From NCBI GenBank assembly GCA_034770075.1, contig CM068387.1, forward strand, positions 76,013,971 through 76,077,970: a DNA stretch of 64,000 bases, read 5' to 3'. The stretch comes from Aralia elata. Lineage: Eukaryota > Streptophyta > Magnoliopsida > Apiales > Araliaceae. A model generated the notes under the pieces. The model worked only from the letters and a program-made list of their open reading frames with translations. It searched no databases and was not told the DNA's origin. Position 1 is the stretch's first letter; each line of letters opens with the position of its first letter. Positions 23,701-37,077 of the stretch are shown piece by piece. Both the position numbers and the translations under genes were made by a program.

Positions 23701-26700
23701 AAGAGGCTGAATAATTGTGCGTAAATGATAGTCTTAAACTTAATGCTTCAGCTAACCTCCAGAACACAGTATAATAATTGTACTTGTACTCCAATGAAAT
23801 TCCTAAGTACTAACCAGAATCAGAAAGAGGATTGGTGCCTCTGCGAATAACATCTTAGTCTGTTATAAGGTGTGATTCTATTTTGGGGGGTAGATTGTAA
23901 ATTGCAATATTTCTTCTGCAGTGTCCAACTACATTCTCGGTGGAGATTTTCAGGCCAGAGAGTTTGTCATTCCTGCTAATGTTGAGCAAAATGGTAGAGT
24001 TGACAATTACAGTTTCCCAGAACAACGGCTACAGCAAGTCCCAGAAACTGAAAATATCCTAGAAGACAATTTTGCAGTACAGTCAAATGGTTCACTTCAA
24101 AGTACACTGAACCCCGTACGGGAGCATCTGTCTACTCCTGTTGAGGAGCCTGTTGGGGAGCCCCAGAAGCACACTTATGCTTCTATTGTATGCACTACAT
24201 CTTTGACTGTTATAAGTTGACATCTATTGTGACATCATGGGACTGAGTTTCTGCTTGATTGTCATTTTGAAGTTACAGGCTGCAAAGGGACAATCTGCAC
24301 CGGCAGTACCTGCTCAGTCGTCTTTTAACAAGACCACACCCCCTGGTTCAGAGTGGAATCATGTATCAGAGCCCTCTAGTCAGCCGTCTTTTGCACCATC
24401 GGTTACTGTTGACAGGTTCAGAACTGAGGCTGTAGAAGAGGTTTCAGCTATAGAAGATGAAGGTGACTTTTTATAGTTTTTTCATTTGTTTTAATCTTTT
24501 CATTCCTAATCACTGATTCTAAGTTTTCAAGAAATTTATGTTAAAGAACTGTAGTTGTTAGTTCTTGGAAATATCAATTTGCTTTCTTCTGTTACTTATC
24601 TGAGCTATTATCTATCCATCTTGCGGTGAATAGTGAAAAGGAAAAAGCACATACACAAGTATAGGGTAGATAATTTTTTATAATATAATGTGTTTTTGTG
24701 TGTCGGCGTGCACGCTTGCCTGTGCGTTTCTCGCACAGATATTCATACGTGTGTTTGTGTGCTCCTGTAGTATCCGCCCCAGTTCCTGATTTCTGCACAA
24801 CTTGATTTTCACAGGTGAAATAAAATCTGTCTATGTGAGAAATGTGCCATCTACTGCGTCTGCTTTTGAAATTGAGGAGGAATTTAAGAAATTCGGTAAA
24901 CTCAAGCCTGATGGTGTGGCCATTAGAACCCGAAAGGTAAGTTCTTTCAGCTTGTTCTTTTGGATGCTCCCCTGAATTCTGCCTCATGGAAATAAAACTA
25001 ATATTTTACTATGCATTTATTGATGAAGGATATTGATGTCTGCTACGCATTTGTTGAATTTGAAGATATTGCTGGAGTTCAAAATGCAATCAAGGTAACA
25101 AGAACTTCATTTTAGGTCCACTCATTTTATTTTATCATCTTATTGGTCTCTTTGGTTTTTCTAAAGATATTCAGTGCTCTGGATCAAGCTTTGTCATGTA
25201 CAATAATCCTTTTGATTGTTTTTTTACTGGATTATGTATGTAACGAGGGGTTTGTGTTTTGATGATTTCTTTGTAGGCATCAACAGTCCAGATAGCTGGA
25301 CAACAAGTATACATCGAGGGGAGGAGAGCAAACAGAATCAATGTGTTCCGTGGAGGAAGTATGCACTATCTTCTTCTTTCAAGTATTATATCATGTTCTT
25401 GTGTGTATGTTTCACTTTAATTATCCAAGTCATTAAACTTCTGCTTCAAAATGATACTATAAATTTATCCTATATATTCCAGTCGGCATCGCTGGCTTAA
25501 TAACATGCCAACTGTGGTGCCTTATACTTCCATTTTTTTGGGTACACGTGATTTTTATTTTTATTTTTTGCAATATTTTTGTAATTATCTGATATGTAGC
25601 TGAAATTTCTTTATAGTTTTCCCCTGTATAGATTGTTCTGACTCAATGCTGCTGCTTCTTACTGTCATTGCTATTTTCTGTGCCTTTGAATTTGCTTTGC
25701 CAGGGCGTTAGTATATTCATATATGCATTCTAGTCGATTTGAATATCTTTTCCCTCCAACCCATTTTATAAGGCAAAAAAATGACTTTTTTGGCATGGAT
25801 TTTAAGATGTTCCAAAAACATATATTACTCCCTCCATCCGACAAATTTTGCAAAACAACTTTTTGCACACAGTTTAAGAAACTTTCAAACGAATCTGTTA
25901 GAGAGTACTTCAAGAGTGAAACACAAAACTTTTAGTTAGTGGAGAGACCCATAATATATACAAATGATAAAAGTGGTATGACGATGGGTAAGTTGGTCAT
26001 TTAAGTTCACAAAAATTTCCTAAAAAGGAAGTGTTGCAATAGTTGTGGGACGGAGGGAGTGTATATTTTACACATCTTAATATATAGAAAATATAACATA
26101 CAAATATATCTAGAATTTAATGATTATAAAAATATAGTAATTGATACATAACATGTTTTTGGAATGTCCTAATTTCGTTCCAAAAAAACAATTTAATTTT
26201 TTTGCATTATAAAAATGGGACGGAGGGATAATTCTTATAGACTCAATGTTGATGATGTTGTAGTACTGGAGTACTGGTCAAGTGCTCTGAGGAGTTGGAT
26301 GATGTTGTATATACGCAATAGCTTAGGCCTAGTTATTATTCTGCATGTAAACGATCTATCATTTGCCAAATTCTTTTAGTTGCAACATGAAACCTCTCCT
26401 TCCCTTTTTGGCTAGAATATATAGATGATTAAGATCAGAACCTCCAAGTATAACAAGATTTGGTCCATTGATTTTCAAGTAAACCCTTATTTTCCTATGA
26501 AAAGAAAGTGATATCTCATTTTGGGGTGGGCGGAAAAATAATTTTCTTTCTATTGTTCAAATTGGAGCGAGTATAATTTTTTTCTTTATTTCATTGGTGG
26601 TGCCCTTTTTTGTATCGGATAAGATTATTTAGGCAGAGTATGGAACATTTTCTTACACGCACCATATCTATTCCTTGCTGTCTCCAATGAAGGTCTTATG

Positions 26701-26961
26701 TTAGCTTTTATTGCCATATCACCATCTAATAATTAAATTTCCTAAACAGGAGGAAGAGGTCGAGGCAGGGGTAGCTACCATATGGATGCATCAAGGGGGC
26801 GCTCTGGTGCTCGTAATTTCAGCAGGGGTAGTAGTCAGGATGGTGACTACAGCAGACCGAGAGGAAATGGGAATGGTTACTATCGGCCGACTCCCCGGCA
26901 AGAAAGACCGTTTTCAGGCAGTCAGCAAGTGTCAAGGAATGGATCAAACCTTTCCAAATGA
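20665..26961 (+). CDS. G3BP-like protein: NTF2 domain, RRM, RGG tail; nine exons
   Basis: Exons: 20665-20703, 20863-20997, 23340-23646, 23922-24187, 24273-24462, 24815-24936, 25029-25094, 25277-25358, 26750-26961; 472 residues. Residues about 10-125 are an NTF2-like domain (VGTYFVGQYYNAL, DVVHQFYSDAS, FVQTFFLAPQETGYFVLND). A long acidic, Pro/Gln-rich linker follows, then an RRM at about 310-385 (KSVYVRNVPSTAS as RNP2, CYAFVEFED as RNP1) and an RGG/RG-rich tail (GRGRGRGSY). This layout defines plant G3BP (Ras-GAP SH3-binding protein-like) factors, which bind RNA and join stress granules. The acceptor of exon 5 was set at 24273 to keep the family motif YASIL; 24279 is an in-frame alternative. 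Intron 2 is 2.3 kb, and intron 8 carries a Stowaway-like MITE. Confidence 0.93.
20723..20815. repeat. (TATATG)n/(TATGTG)n microsatellite in G3BP intron 1
   Basis: About 15 hexamer units filling most of the 159-bp intron 1, starting only about 20 bp after the donor site. Confidence 0.95.
25828..26059. mobile_element. Stowaway-like MITE in G3BP intron 8
   Basis: Left TA-CTCCCTCCATCCGAC and right GTGGGACGGAGGGAG, 232 bp, AT-rich body. The right flank is TG rather than TA. A separate gggacggaggga motif at about 26217 suggests a second remnant. Confidence 0.85.
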
Positions 26962-28316
26962 AGAGCTCAAATCTTTCTGAAACCCAGGGAGACAGTTTTG
27001 GGTAAAGTCATTTTTGTTCAGCACATTCACAGTATAGTTCTATAGAGCGAGAAATATTTTTAGAAGCCTTTTCTATTAGTTGTACTGGGAAATAGCTGCA
27101 TTATAATTTTTGGTAGTTTCTCAGTTATATTTTTAAGAACTTAGTGGAATGGCCAATGCAATTTTTGTTTGTCCAATCTTTGTGAATTTAAGATCATGCT
27201 TCCAGTTTTTCTTATTGGGTACCCTTATGTTTTTTTTGCTGCCTTGATGCTGTGAAAACTGCAAAGCTCTCTGACAGGCAGTTGCTTGTTCTGTTACATT
27301 AAAAGGTAGCAGATTGTAGTTTTTGTGATGCATATCAGGATCATGAATAAGCACTGATATAGCTAAACGCTACAAATTGTTGACGTTAATAATTTAGAGA
27401 GTAGACCGAGGCTACAGAAGTGGGTAACATTTATGGTCAAATATTGCTTGTTTTATTGGCTCCCGTTGGAAAGTGCATCTAAGTGCAAGGTGAGGTTACC
27501 CCCGAAAATATAAATCCACACTGTATAGACATGCCACTACAGCACTATGGTAGCTTTTCTTATAGAGTATGACAGTTGCCTTTCTGGTTCCATCAGAAGG
27601 AAAGTTGGTTGCAGGAAATCATATTTTAAATTCAACAGATGATATAGCTAAAGATGGATGCAATGGCTTATTAGCAACAAATGGGGCTTACACAGAATAT
27701 TTGTTTAGATTCTGCTTGATGTATTGTAGTCGTGGACCGATTATTATAGCTAATACAGTTGAGTTGTTCTTTGGGGTATGTTCTTTTGCTCTTGCATTCT
27801 TTTGTGCTTAATATAATAGTGACCTTTTGCCCCCACCTCCCCCGCCCCCCCCCCCAAAAATAAAAATAAAAAAATAAAAAAATAACTCCCACAACAAGAG
27901 AAAAAGAAAAGATGAGAAGACTTTAGTCTGCTGTCATCAGATGTGAAGACATGTATAGCTTCTCTTCAACGGTTGTCATACTCCTTTCCAATCCTCCATG
28001 GATCATATAACTCATCACCGAAGAGACAAATGTTGAAACCTATGCAAGTGCATATATACCATCTTATTTACTGAAAAAAGCTCCCTACTTAGAAAAGCAT
28101 TCCAAAAGAAATAAAATGAAAACATTCATTTCAGTGAATTATGGCTTTGCCAACTACATACTAACAGTTTATTCTTTTCAAATAATCTAAAAGTACATCA
28201 GAACACCTCCCATTTGATGTCATTATTTAAAATTGTAACACAGCATTATTATAGTGCCATTGGCACTTATGAAGTTCTTTGAACCAATTGCCTTTGCCTC
28301 AATTAGATGTTAAGAG
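26962..28316. other. Spacer between convergent G3BP and TPR genes
   Basis: 3' UTRs of both genes, which point at each other. An 80-residue frame at 27569-27811 has no recognisable similarity and no good context. A C-rich tract with ten or more C at about 27841-27855 is followed by A-rich sequence. Confidence 0.5.
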
Positions 28317-31300
28317 CTAAGCATTCACAGGTGTCATTGCTACTTGAAAAACTGGCAGCTGAATGTCATCTTGGGGTTTGCTATGTTCGTCTTCATCCTC
28401 AGTTTCCCAGAGAAACCTAGCATATGCTGCAAGAATATGGCTGGAAATGGGGAGAGAATATTTCAGAATCAAGAAACCTCAAACATTGGAGACTGCACAT
28501 AATGATATAAAAACATCCCTACTTCCACTCGAGTCAAACTACTAGCAGCTATTTCTTGTAGCATGATAATACGGCACACCCAACATATAAGGAAATGAAT
28601 TCATATTTTAACTTTTTGACTCTCCAAAATTTCAAATAATACTGATTTGCATCCCTTCACAAGATAATTCCAATTAGAATGTAAACTCTAAGAGGGTTGT
28701 AAACTCTAAGAGGGTTTATTCTGGTTCTTGGTTAATATGGTAACCCCAGCATTCTTTACGATGCTTTAGGAGTTTTCGTCATAAAAGAATATGAAAAACT
28801 CTCAACAATTATATTTATTTGCATGTGGATATTATGGAATATTGAGAAGATACATACCTATCTCCTGGAGCAGCCTGAACTGCTCGCTCAAAGTAACACA
28901 AGGCTTTATCATGGTCGTGATAAAGTTCCCACACCAAATTAGCATACTGCGAAATTATTTCGCTGTCTTCAGGATCAGCTAGTATTGCACGTGAATAGTA
29001 TTCCTCGGCTCCTTTGGGGTCTCCCTTGGACTGCAAGGAGAAAGAGTAAGAGTTCAAATTATAAACCATACATAAAACAGACCAATAACAGAAAAGCAGA
29101 AATATGATCAAATCCACATGCTTCACTATTACAAATTCCACTTTCAGTGAACCACAATTAAACATGTTTGCATGTGTTTATGGTGACTCTCCATGGAATG
29201 TTACTATAATGTCAAAACCTACCATACTTGGAGCCTCTACTGAAGGCAAGGTGCATGACATGAGTCCAACAGCGCTTTCAAACTTAACACTCATCTTTAT
29301 GGAAATCAGAGGTCTCATACCTTTGAAATATGTGCAGATACTTGGAATGTTAGGAGGTTCAGTAAAGAGCAGTCAAACCTTCAACAATGCAGTTATATTC
29401 TGTCACAAGCACAAAATAAAGTCGTATAGCTCAGCGTCTTTCTTCTCCAAATGCATGGGCATTTAATCATGGGTGTCATGTCTTATACATAGCAAATGAA
29501 CTCGATTTGAGGTTTTGTATCATATAAAATATTCATCTATAATTGTCATGTTAAATTCCATGAAATGGTACACGATAAAATTGAGTAAACCCCTTAAATC
29601 AGAAGTAGCTTGCTTCCATCCATAACTACTAGACTGCCTTTGCAGGAAACTATGTAGGCCTGTTTCGTATGAGTATTCAAATCAACTAACCAATAGCCCA
29701 AAGTTTCTATATCCTATGCCACCTATTATTTCGAAATGATTGTAGATCTTCTGCTTTCGCAGAAGCAGTATTCAATGGCTGAACTAAAAGGGAGAGATAA
29801 TATCTCCCTATTGGTAACATGAATAAAATCAAATTGCCTCAAGGATCATGTCAAATTTACTGGAGAGTTTACCTGTACTAGAAGTCACCTGTGTCATCTT
29901 TGGGCAATTACAGTTTAGAGTTGATGAATTAACTCTTTACGATATGTAAATATTACGTAAATTAGCTAGAACATCCAAATTTTAGCACGTTGGATAGCTA
30001 CACTGAAGTTGTTCTTGAAGTTCAAGGACCTTGAACTACTTTGACTCGATTATCACCACTTATCTGAAAAGCATATCAATTGATTTTCCATAAAATCAGG
30101 CTGATCTTAAAGCTATGGACTCATAAGGTAAGTGAGGAATAGGTCCCAGTTATCCACTATGGTCATTCATTACAGCCAGTAGATAGAACATCAGCCAATC
30201 AGTTAATTATTGGCATGCATTGAAGTTGATTCAAGTAGTGATAATGGAAAACTTTATTCACTCTACGAAACTCAAATTATATATTGAATAAAGTTCGAGC
30301 TGCAACAAATATGATGATAAAAGACATGTAGATCTCACCAGATAAAGGAATTGCGCGTAATTTCTCAGAAACAAAGGGTTACAAGAATTTTCCTCTACCA
30401 TCCTCTTGTAATACTCCTCTACATTGACACCTTCACCAGGGTTTGTTGCTGTATAATCAATATTACCAGTGTTACCACCAACACTAGCCACATCTATTCC
30501 AAGCCCTGCTGCAAGATGTAAGGGTGGGCTAACCGGCCTTTCTTCATAAGGTGAGTTCTCAAGTTCAACCAGAATTTCGTCTTCAATCTGAGATGCATTC
30601 TTGGAACATTAATAGAGTCCAGAAAATGAGTTATACTTTAGCATGTGAATATAAGATTATGAAAACACCTGGATGTGATCGGTACATGCAAGAAAATCTT
30701 CTTGCTTGTCGTCATCAATTTCCCACAAGAAACTAGCATATGCTGCAAGAACATGGCTGCAAAAAAGAAATCATTTGTCAACCAAGGGACATTTTAAACC
30801 ACTGTAAGGGACAGTGATGAAGGTGACAGGAAGAAGGTATAGATTTATCTAACAGGCAATGGTAGATTCCCCTGCATAGCTTGCATAAGTATTGTACACT
30901 TTAGAAATGATGAGAGTTTCTGTTTATATTATTTTCTTTCTATAGCAAATACATTCCATTAAAAGTGCCAAAGGGGCATGCCCATATAAAGAAAAAGTAT
31001 TCACAAGCTTAGGGAAATAAAAGCACATCTATGCCACAAATATCAATAATCCAATCCTATGCAACGAGCTCCCAAAAGATTATGTACACTAGGCTCGTAA
31101 AGCAAAATCGCCCCCCCCCCCAAAAAAAAAATATCATAAATTTCACAAAACAATAATTGATTTGGTTGCTATGGATGGAGAGGATAATCAAGTTTGGATA
31201 GATACATAAAGAGTTGTTAAATGGAGTCTTATTATTGAATGTTCACAGTACAGTATACATGACCTTTTTCACTGCAAAATGAGATATCTACTTCATCTGA

Positions 31301-33073
31301 AGCAAAGATGATTGAAAATACCACTCACCTATCCTCAGGAGCAGCACGAGCTGCACATTCAAAGTAACTTAAGGCCCTATCTTGGTCACGGTGGAGCTCC
31401 CACACCAATTTAGCATATTGCAACAATGTTTCGCCATCTTTGGGATCTGCTAGTGTAGCACGGAAGTAGAATTCCTCGGCTCCAGAAAGGTCTCCCTTGG
31501 ACTGTTAGGAAACAAACAAAGCAGTCTATAAATTTAAGTAACAAATAAAAAAACAAAAGAATGTAAAAAGCATGCTAATTGTAAACACTTCATGTAGGGA
31601 AAAGGTTATAAAATTTACAAAAATGCAAAATATAGAAAGAGGGGGGGGGGGGGGATCTCATCTATGCCTTTCCCTTACAGAAATTTAAATAGGGCAAGTG
31701 CATTTCCAGAACTTGGGCCCCTTCTTTTTCTCCATTTCCCACTATTTCTTAACTGCAATGAGCTAGAATAAGAGAAGGAGGCCTCCACACTTCAAAAGCA
31801 TGTTCCTTTATCTGAAATGATGGCTTCTCATTCACTAGGGAAGATAGGTGATTGTAGTATCAACATAACATTACAACGTATTCAGGACAACAAGACCTAT
31901 CATTACAATATTTTCCAGACTGTTCAAATAGTAGCCACCTGATCTATCATTTACATGCCTTTTGCTTGGGATTAACTTTTCAAAACCAAAGTACCATCTT
32001 TAAAAGAATCAAGTGAGTATTGTAATACTTGTATAATATCTGTAACTTAATATCTTTACATGTATCAATCATAAGTGCAATTCTTATACATGTAAGACGG
32101 AGCTCAATATTATTAAACACAGTTGCATTTTACTAATTGTAAATGTTTTAAGAAATCAGAGTGACAATAAGGATTAACAAAAGAAACAGACAAACAAGAG
32201 AAGCCTAATTTGTAACAAAGATAAAGAAGAACAAAACTCACCTGTAAAAGCTTGGCATAGTTCCTCAAAAACAAAGGATTAGAAGGATCCTCACTAACCA
32301 TCCTCTTGTAATAATCCTCAACATCACCACCCTCATCGAAACACGACGGCTTAAAATCAACACCAAAACCACCACCACCACCAACACCATTACCATCCAT
32401 CCCAAACCCAGTAGCAAGATACATAGGAGGACTAACTGGTCTAGCAATTTCCTCTATACCCAGATTCTTAAACCCATTCAAAGCCTCTTCTTCATCACCA
32501 TCTTGTTCTTTTTCATTATCATCCTCCTCAATCAACCCCATACCTTTCTTCCCAAAACTGAATTCCCTACTACCTATACTATCTCCAATAGTGACAGACC
32601 TCTCCAAAGGCGAACACCCATTCTCACTTTCTTCCCCAAACCCATCTTCAGAATTATAAATTGAAAAAGATGGTTCTGTTCTCAACATTGAGTTACTAGG
32701 TTTGTGCAAAGATTTATGAAAATCGTCAAAATTGAGAGAAGTTAAGGCTAGCCCTTCAAGACTACTCTCTGATTGAGTTCTTCTGAATGATTTGAGACGA
32801 AATGAATGGGTTTTTTGGATTGAATTCAGAGAACCCAGAAGGGGAATTATGAGCAATTGGTGACGAGTCTAGAGAAAAAGAGCGCAAGTGGAGATGGTGG
32901 TGGATGCTAGAGTTAAATTCTTTAGTAGAGCAGAGATAATGGGTTTGTGGGTTTTTGGTATTGGTGGTGATGAATTCTCTGCGAGGACTATCTGAGAAGA
33001 GGGATTGAGCAAGTGGGGTGGAAGAGCTTCTGAGTATCACCTGCTGTGATCTTTTGGTTGCTCGAGATTGCAT
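28317..33073 (-). CDS. TPR-like protein with internally duplicated module; frameshift in exon 1
   Basis: Minus-strand exons: 33073-32242, 31501-31329, 30756-30669, 30587-30339, 29030-28858, 28440-28317. The N-terminus (VILRSSSTPLAQSLF) resembles a plant TPR-like family of unknown biochemical role. Two modules follow each other. Each has VSPP, then EYYKRMV or DYYKRMV, NPLFLRNYA, SKGD..GAEE, LVWEL and SH-LAAYA-FLWE. They are encoded by the end of exon 1 plus exons 2-3, and by exons 4-6; the paired exons 2 and 5 are both 173 nt with the same phases. Exon 1 has two overlapping frames: the first (from 33073) ends at 32762 and the second (open from 32856) carries FRRTQSESSLEGL and the rest. A one-base excess in the overlap, probably in the six-base A run (32811-32816), would explain it. 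With that base removed the product would be about 545 residues; from the internal ATG at 32856 it would be 473. Confidence 0.85.
31640..31656. repeat. G homopolymer tract in TPR intron 1
   Basis: About 14-16 consecutive G on the plus strand within intron 1 of the TPR gene. Similar C runs occur near 31109 and 40147. Confidence 0.9.
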
Positions 33074-33252
33074 AAAGTTTACTAACCTGTGAATTAAAAT
33101 ATGAAGGACTTAATTGTAATATAATACTCGCACCCTCCCCGAAAGGATTAAAGGGAAATAAATGATGAAATAAACTACGTAAAGGAAGGAATAAATATAT
33201 AATTTAGTAAGATTTATTAGTGTGTATGTATATATATATATAATATTTATTA

Positions 33253-33508
33253 TTCTTTTCGTTCAAAAATAATTGCTTAATTTTAACCTTTTAAAGTCAA
33301 ATTGACCATTTTAAAACTATTTTTTTTACTATTTTTGTTAAAATATAGATGAAGAGATTATAACCAAAAGAAAGTATATACAATTTATTACTAACCCCAA
33401 TTTTTATAATTTTAAAAATATATTTATATATACTTAATTATTAATTCTAAAAATAGTCAATTTGACTTAAAAAAGTTAAAATTGAGCAATTAATTTGGGA
33501 CGGAGTGA
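33253..33508. mobile_element. Stowaway MITE (subfamily A), diverged
   Basis: Left TA-TTCTTTTCGTTC, right TTGGGACGGAGTGA-TA. The interior tract aaccaaaagaaagtatatac also occurs in the 40217 copy and, inverted, in the 19874 copy. Confidence 0.88.
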
Positions 33509-36113
33509 TATTTTTTATAATTTTGTAAGATTATTAAGAATAAATTTTAAACAAATATTTTTTTTTTAATATATGTATAAATTATATTTTATTTTATTTT
33601 TGAGAATACTGTACAAGATATAATGACTAATGTCTATTAGACAGAAAACTGAGAGCTTAGCTCATGACCAATAAATAAATAAATATGCTTCAAATTTTAC
33701 GATTTCACTACAAGGTTAGTATCGAGTAAAATTTCTTCACAACTAAAGCTCGACTGGTAAAATTTACAATGTACAAATTATTATTATTATTATTATCATT
33801 TATATATATATATGATTATTTATGCAAAAGATACAATTTACAAATTAAAATTATTGATATTTTTTGTCATGAAATGCTACCCTTTACTTGATACACAATT
33901 TGCAATTGTGATGAATGGGAATGGGAATTCCTCTTGAGTTCATAACTACGCAAAGATTATTCAAAAATTTTATTTTGAGGGATATATATTGCATTTCTCT
34001 TACTCTTCATACTAAATCAACAATATTATTCACCACCCCAAAAAAAAAACAACTCACAATATTTTTTCATTTCATTGTTAGTGAAAATTTTTAAAACTTT
34101 TTTCTCATTATATCAACTTGTAATGGATGCACTCCAAGTTATACGAGTCTAAGTTGATATCATTTCTAGCAAGACTAGTCCTACTATGTATTGTAAAAAA
34201 ATTCAACCGAATTACAATTGCGACGTATGTGTATATATGAAACATGTAAGAATTAAGAATGACTCTACCTTAATTTATTTTATCTTATCACATAAACTTA
34301 CATATTAGTTGTAATTTAAACTTTGTCATATATTTGCCGACAAATATATCATTTCCCTTTTCAGCCTAGTTGCATACTCTTGACAAAAACTGAATGTGAA
34401 ACTCATTAATTAGTGGACTAAAACCCTTTTTAAAGTGTATAAATTTGGTGAAGTTAAGGCCAAGATCCGTGAGTGACATTCATTGACCAGCACGGGGAGG
34501 GAGAGAGAAGAGCGGGTGCTCACATGCATGCAACTTGGTGACAGACAGAACAACACGTAAAATTGAAGCTCCATCAAGCAGAATCCACGTGAAATAAGGA
34601 GGAAAATTTATATGAAAATATAATTACAGAAAAAGAAGGATGAAAATATGAAATCAATATGGAAAAAGGGGCAGCTCACATATTTTTATTTTTAATGTGT
34701 TTCTTATTGAATTCCTTGTTAAAATCTAATAAACCCTCAAAATAAGACTCAAATTCTCTTTTATGAAACCAAAGGTGATAATAGTATAGTGGAACAAGTT
34801 TTTTTATTTATTTATTATATAAGATTATAAGTTCGAATTTATTTTTTTTTAAAATTTAAAAAAGTATAACGTAGACGCCTACACTATATGAAGGCAAATT
34901 TTCCCACACTTAAAAAAGAAAGAAGTTTATAACTAGAGCAAATTAAGTTAAGAAATTACAAAGAGGCATACCTCTATTTTTGTAGCTAATTGTAAGTATT
35001 CGTGGCTGTGGAATGAATAACTATCATTGTCCTCTTCATGTGACAAGAAAGAAACACACAACACCAAAATTGGAAATCAAGATTCAACTTTATTTATGTC
35101 TTTTGTAGATGAATGTATCATTCAAAGTGAAGTAGTTTGAGTTACTAATTAATTAGATCAAGAATTTATTTCTTGTACATATGATCCTTGCTTTGCATAT
35201 ACTTTGCAATACGTTTATTTCTTCTACTCTAAAAATTATGCCACGTTTTGTTCCAAGGAAACGTGTCAAATCCTCAGTTGCCTTCTTCTTATATATCCTG
35301 ACATTGGTCACGGTGGAGTTGTTTGTCTTGGGAAGAGCTTTCATATTTTATTTTCATTTTTATATGACTAAATTACAAAATACAAATGATCTATCAACAT
35401 ACGGGATTATCTTTTAGCTTTAGGGTTTACCATTGGCCCGAGCCAGTCCCATCTAGGAGTGGGTTCCATATGAAATTTACTTGGACAATAGAGCAATAAG
35501 GATAAAAAAAAATTTATGTTCAATTCAAATTTAATATTTGAAGAAAAAATCAGCAAAAATGTAAGACAGAAAGAGGGAACAATTTTTTTTTTTATTTTTT
35601 TTTAACGGAGTATTAAACAACCCTAAGTTATAACAAGGGTGTGAGATCTAATTGTGTTATGATTACTTTAATTGAAATTTATTTATGGCACCGAAAATTA
35701 AATAGTAAGCTGACAATGTTAATACCCGCACATACATATTATAAAGTTTTTTGATCAGAAATTCAAGAATCAAGTTTTGGCTAACCCAACTCTTTAACTC
35801 ATTTCATATATGCACAAGTCCACTTTTTTTTTTCAACCCATGATGCAACCTAATTAACTAGTAGATCACAGGGCTGTTCTTGAGATTTTGGTGGTTCATG
35901 ACGAAAATGAAAACGAGATCGTTTTCGAAACATTGTCTTCATAAAAAAAAATTACAAATAAATAAATAAAAAATACAAGATGTATCCAAAAAAGTGTCTT
36001 TCCGGAACTTAAAACATAATAGTTCGACTACAACAAAATATATGAGAATACATTCGTTGAAAGATTTTTCTTCTAGTATTTCTAGAGACAAAATCTTCAG
36101 TCAAATGTTCACA

Positions 36114-36137
36114 CACACACACAGACGCACACACACG

Positions 36138-36180
<43 letters not shown>

Positions 36181-36206
36181 ATTTGGGGCCCCCTTGATCG
36201 GGGGCC
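36114..36206. repeat. (CA)n-(TA)n microsatellite followed by GC-rich hairpin
   Basis: ACAC repeats change to TATA repeats at about 36152-36178. They are followed by ggggcccccttgatcggggg-type sequence that can fold on itself (36184-36206). Confidence 0.85.
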
Positions 36207-36792
36207 AGAGCAGTCGACCCTCCCGCCCGTATTCAAGAATGGCCCTGGTAGAATACAATACTCTGTGAAAGTCAAGACCGATGATCAGGTCAATAGCTAA
36301 CCAAGGGATGGCTATGGTTAATTTCTAAGTTTGAAATGGCTTCAATGACACTCTTTCACGCAAGTAAAGAAGTAAAGAGGCAATATCTTAGCTAAGGATC
36401 ATCAATAACGATAGTTACTATATTTTGATATCTAATAGAATACAATTTTTTATTTTGAAATGAAATGCATGTTTAGAAAAAATATAGATGGGGTTTGTCA
36501 CAAGCTTTGGTTGAGAATCACAAGTGGATCGAAGTTCTTCGGCTATGTATTTAAAGTTGTTAGGTGTTATTTTTTAAGTTATCCTGTTAAGCTTTTGTTC
36601 AAGCTTTTTGTTTTGATCTTACTTCCATTTCTTATTGTATGTAAATCTTGGATTATTAGGATGGTAGTTTCTTCGGTCTTAGGATCTTAAAATGGAAATA
36701 GACCGCTAGATCGTCATAGTTGGATGAATAAGAGTTTTCATCCAACTTTAAATATGAATCACTCAATCCCCATATATATATATATATATATA

Positions 36793-36983
36793 GGAGAATT
36801 TTCAAAAGCGAACTCTTAAAAAGCGAACTAAAGACGAACCGTCGTCTTTGGTGTCTATGGCGACGATTTGACCCGTCGCCAAAGATTACATGGCTACGGC
36901 GACGGGTCGAATCGTTGCCAATAGACACCAAAGACGACGGTTCGTCTTTGGTTCGCTTTTTAAAATTCGCTTTTAGAAGCTCT

Positions 36984-36986
<3 letters not shown>
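36793..36986. mobile_element. Small fold-back (palindromic) element inside TA repeat
   Basis: 194 bp with arms of about 90 bp. The left arm (ggagaattttcaaaagcga, aagacgaaccgtcgtctttg, gacccgtcgcc) is matched in reverse by the right arm (ggcgacgggtcgaatcg, gacgacggttcgtctttgg, ttcgcttttagaagctctcc). It is bordered by TA on both sides, within (TA)n. The interior is GC-rich compared with its flanks. No coding capacity. Confidence 0.8.

Positions 36987-37075
<89 letters not shown>
36986..37075. repeat. (TA)n microsatellite, about 45 units
   Basis: Uninterrupted TA dinucleotides next to the fold-back element. The length may be compressed or expanded in assembly. Confidence 0.95.

Positions 37076-37077
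<2 letters not shown>

Noticed and set aside
26711..26980. 89-residue plus-strand frame
   Set aside because: It is another frame of G3BP exon 9; the RGG-rich frame matches the family.
27569..27811. 80-residue plus-strand frame
   Set aside because: No domain, no splice context, and located in the 3' flank between convergent genes.
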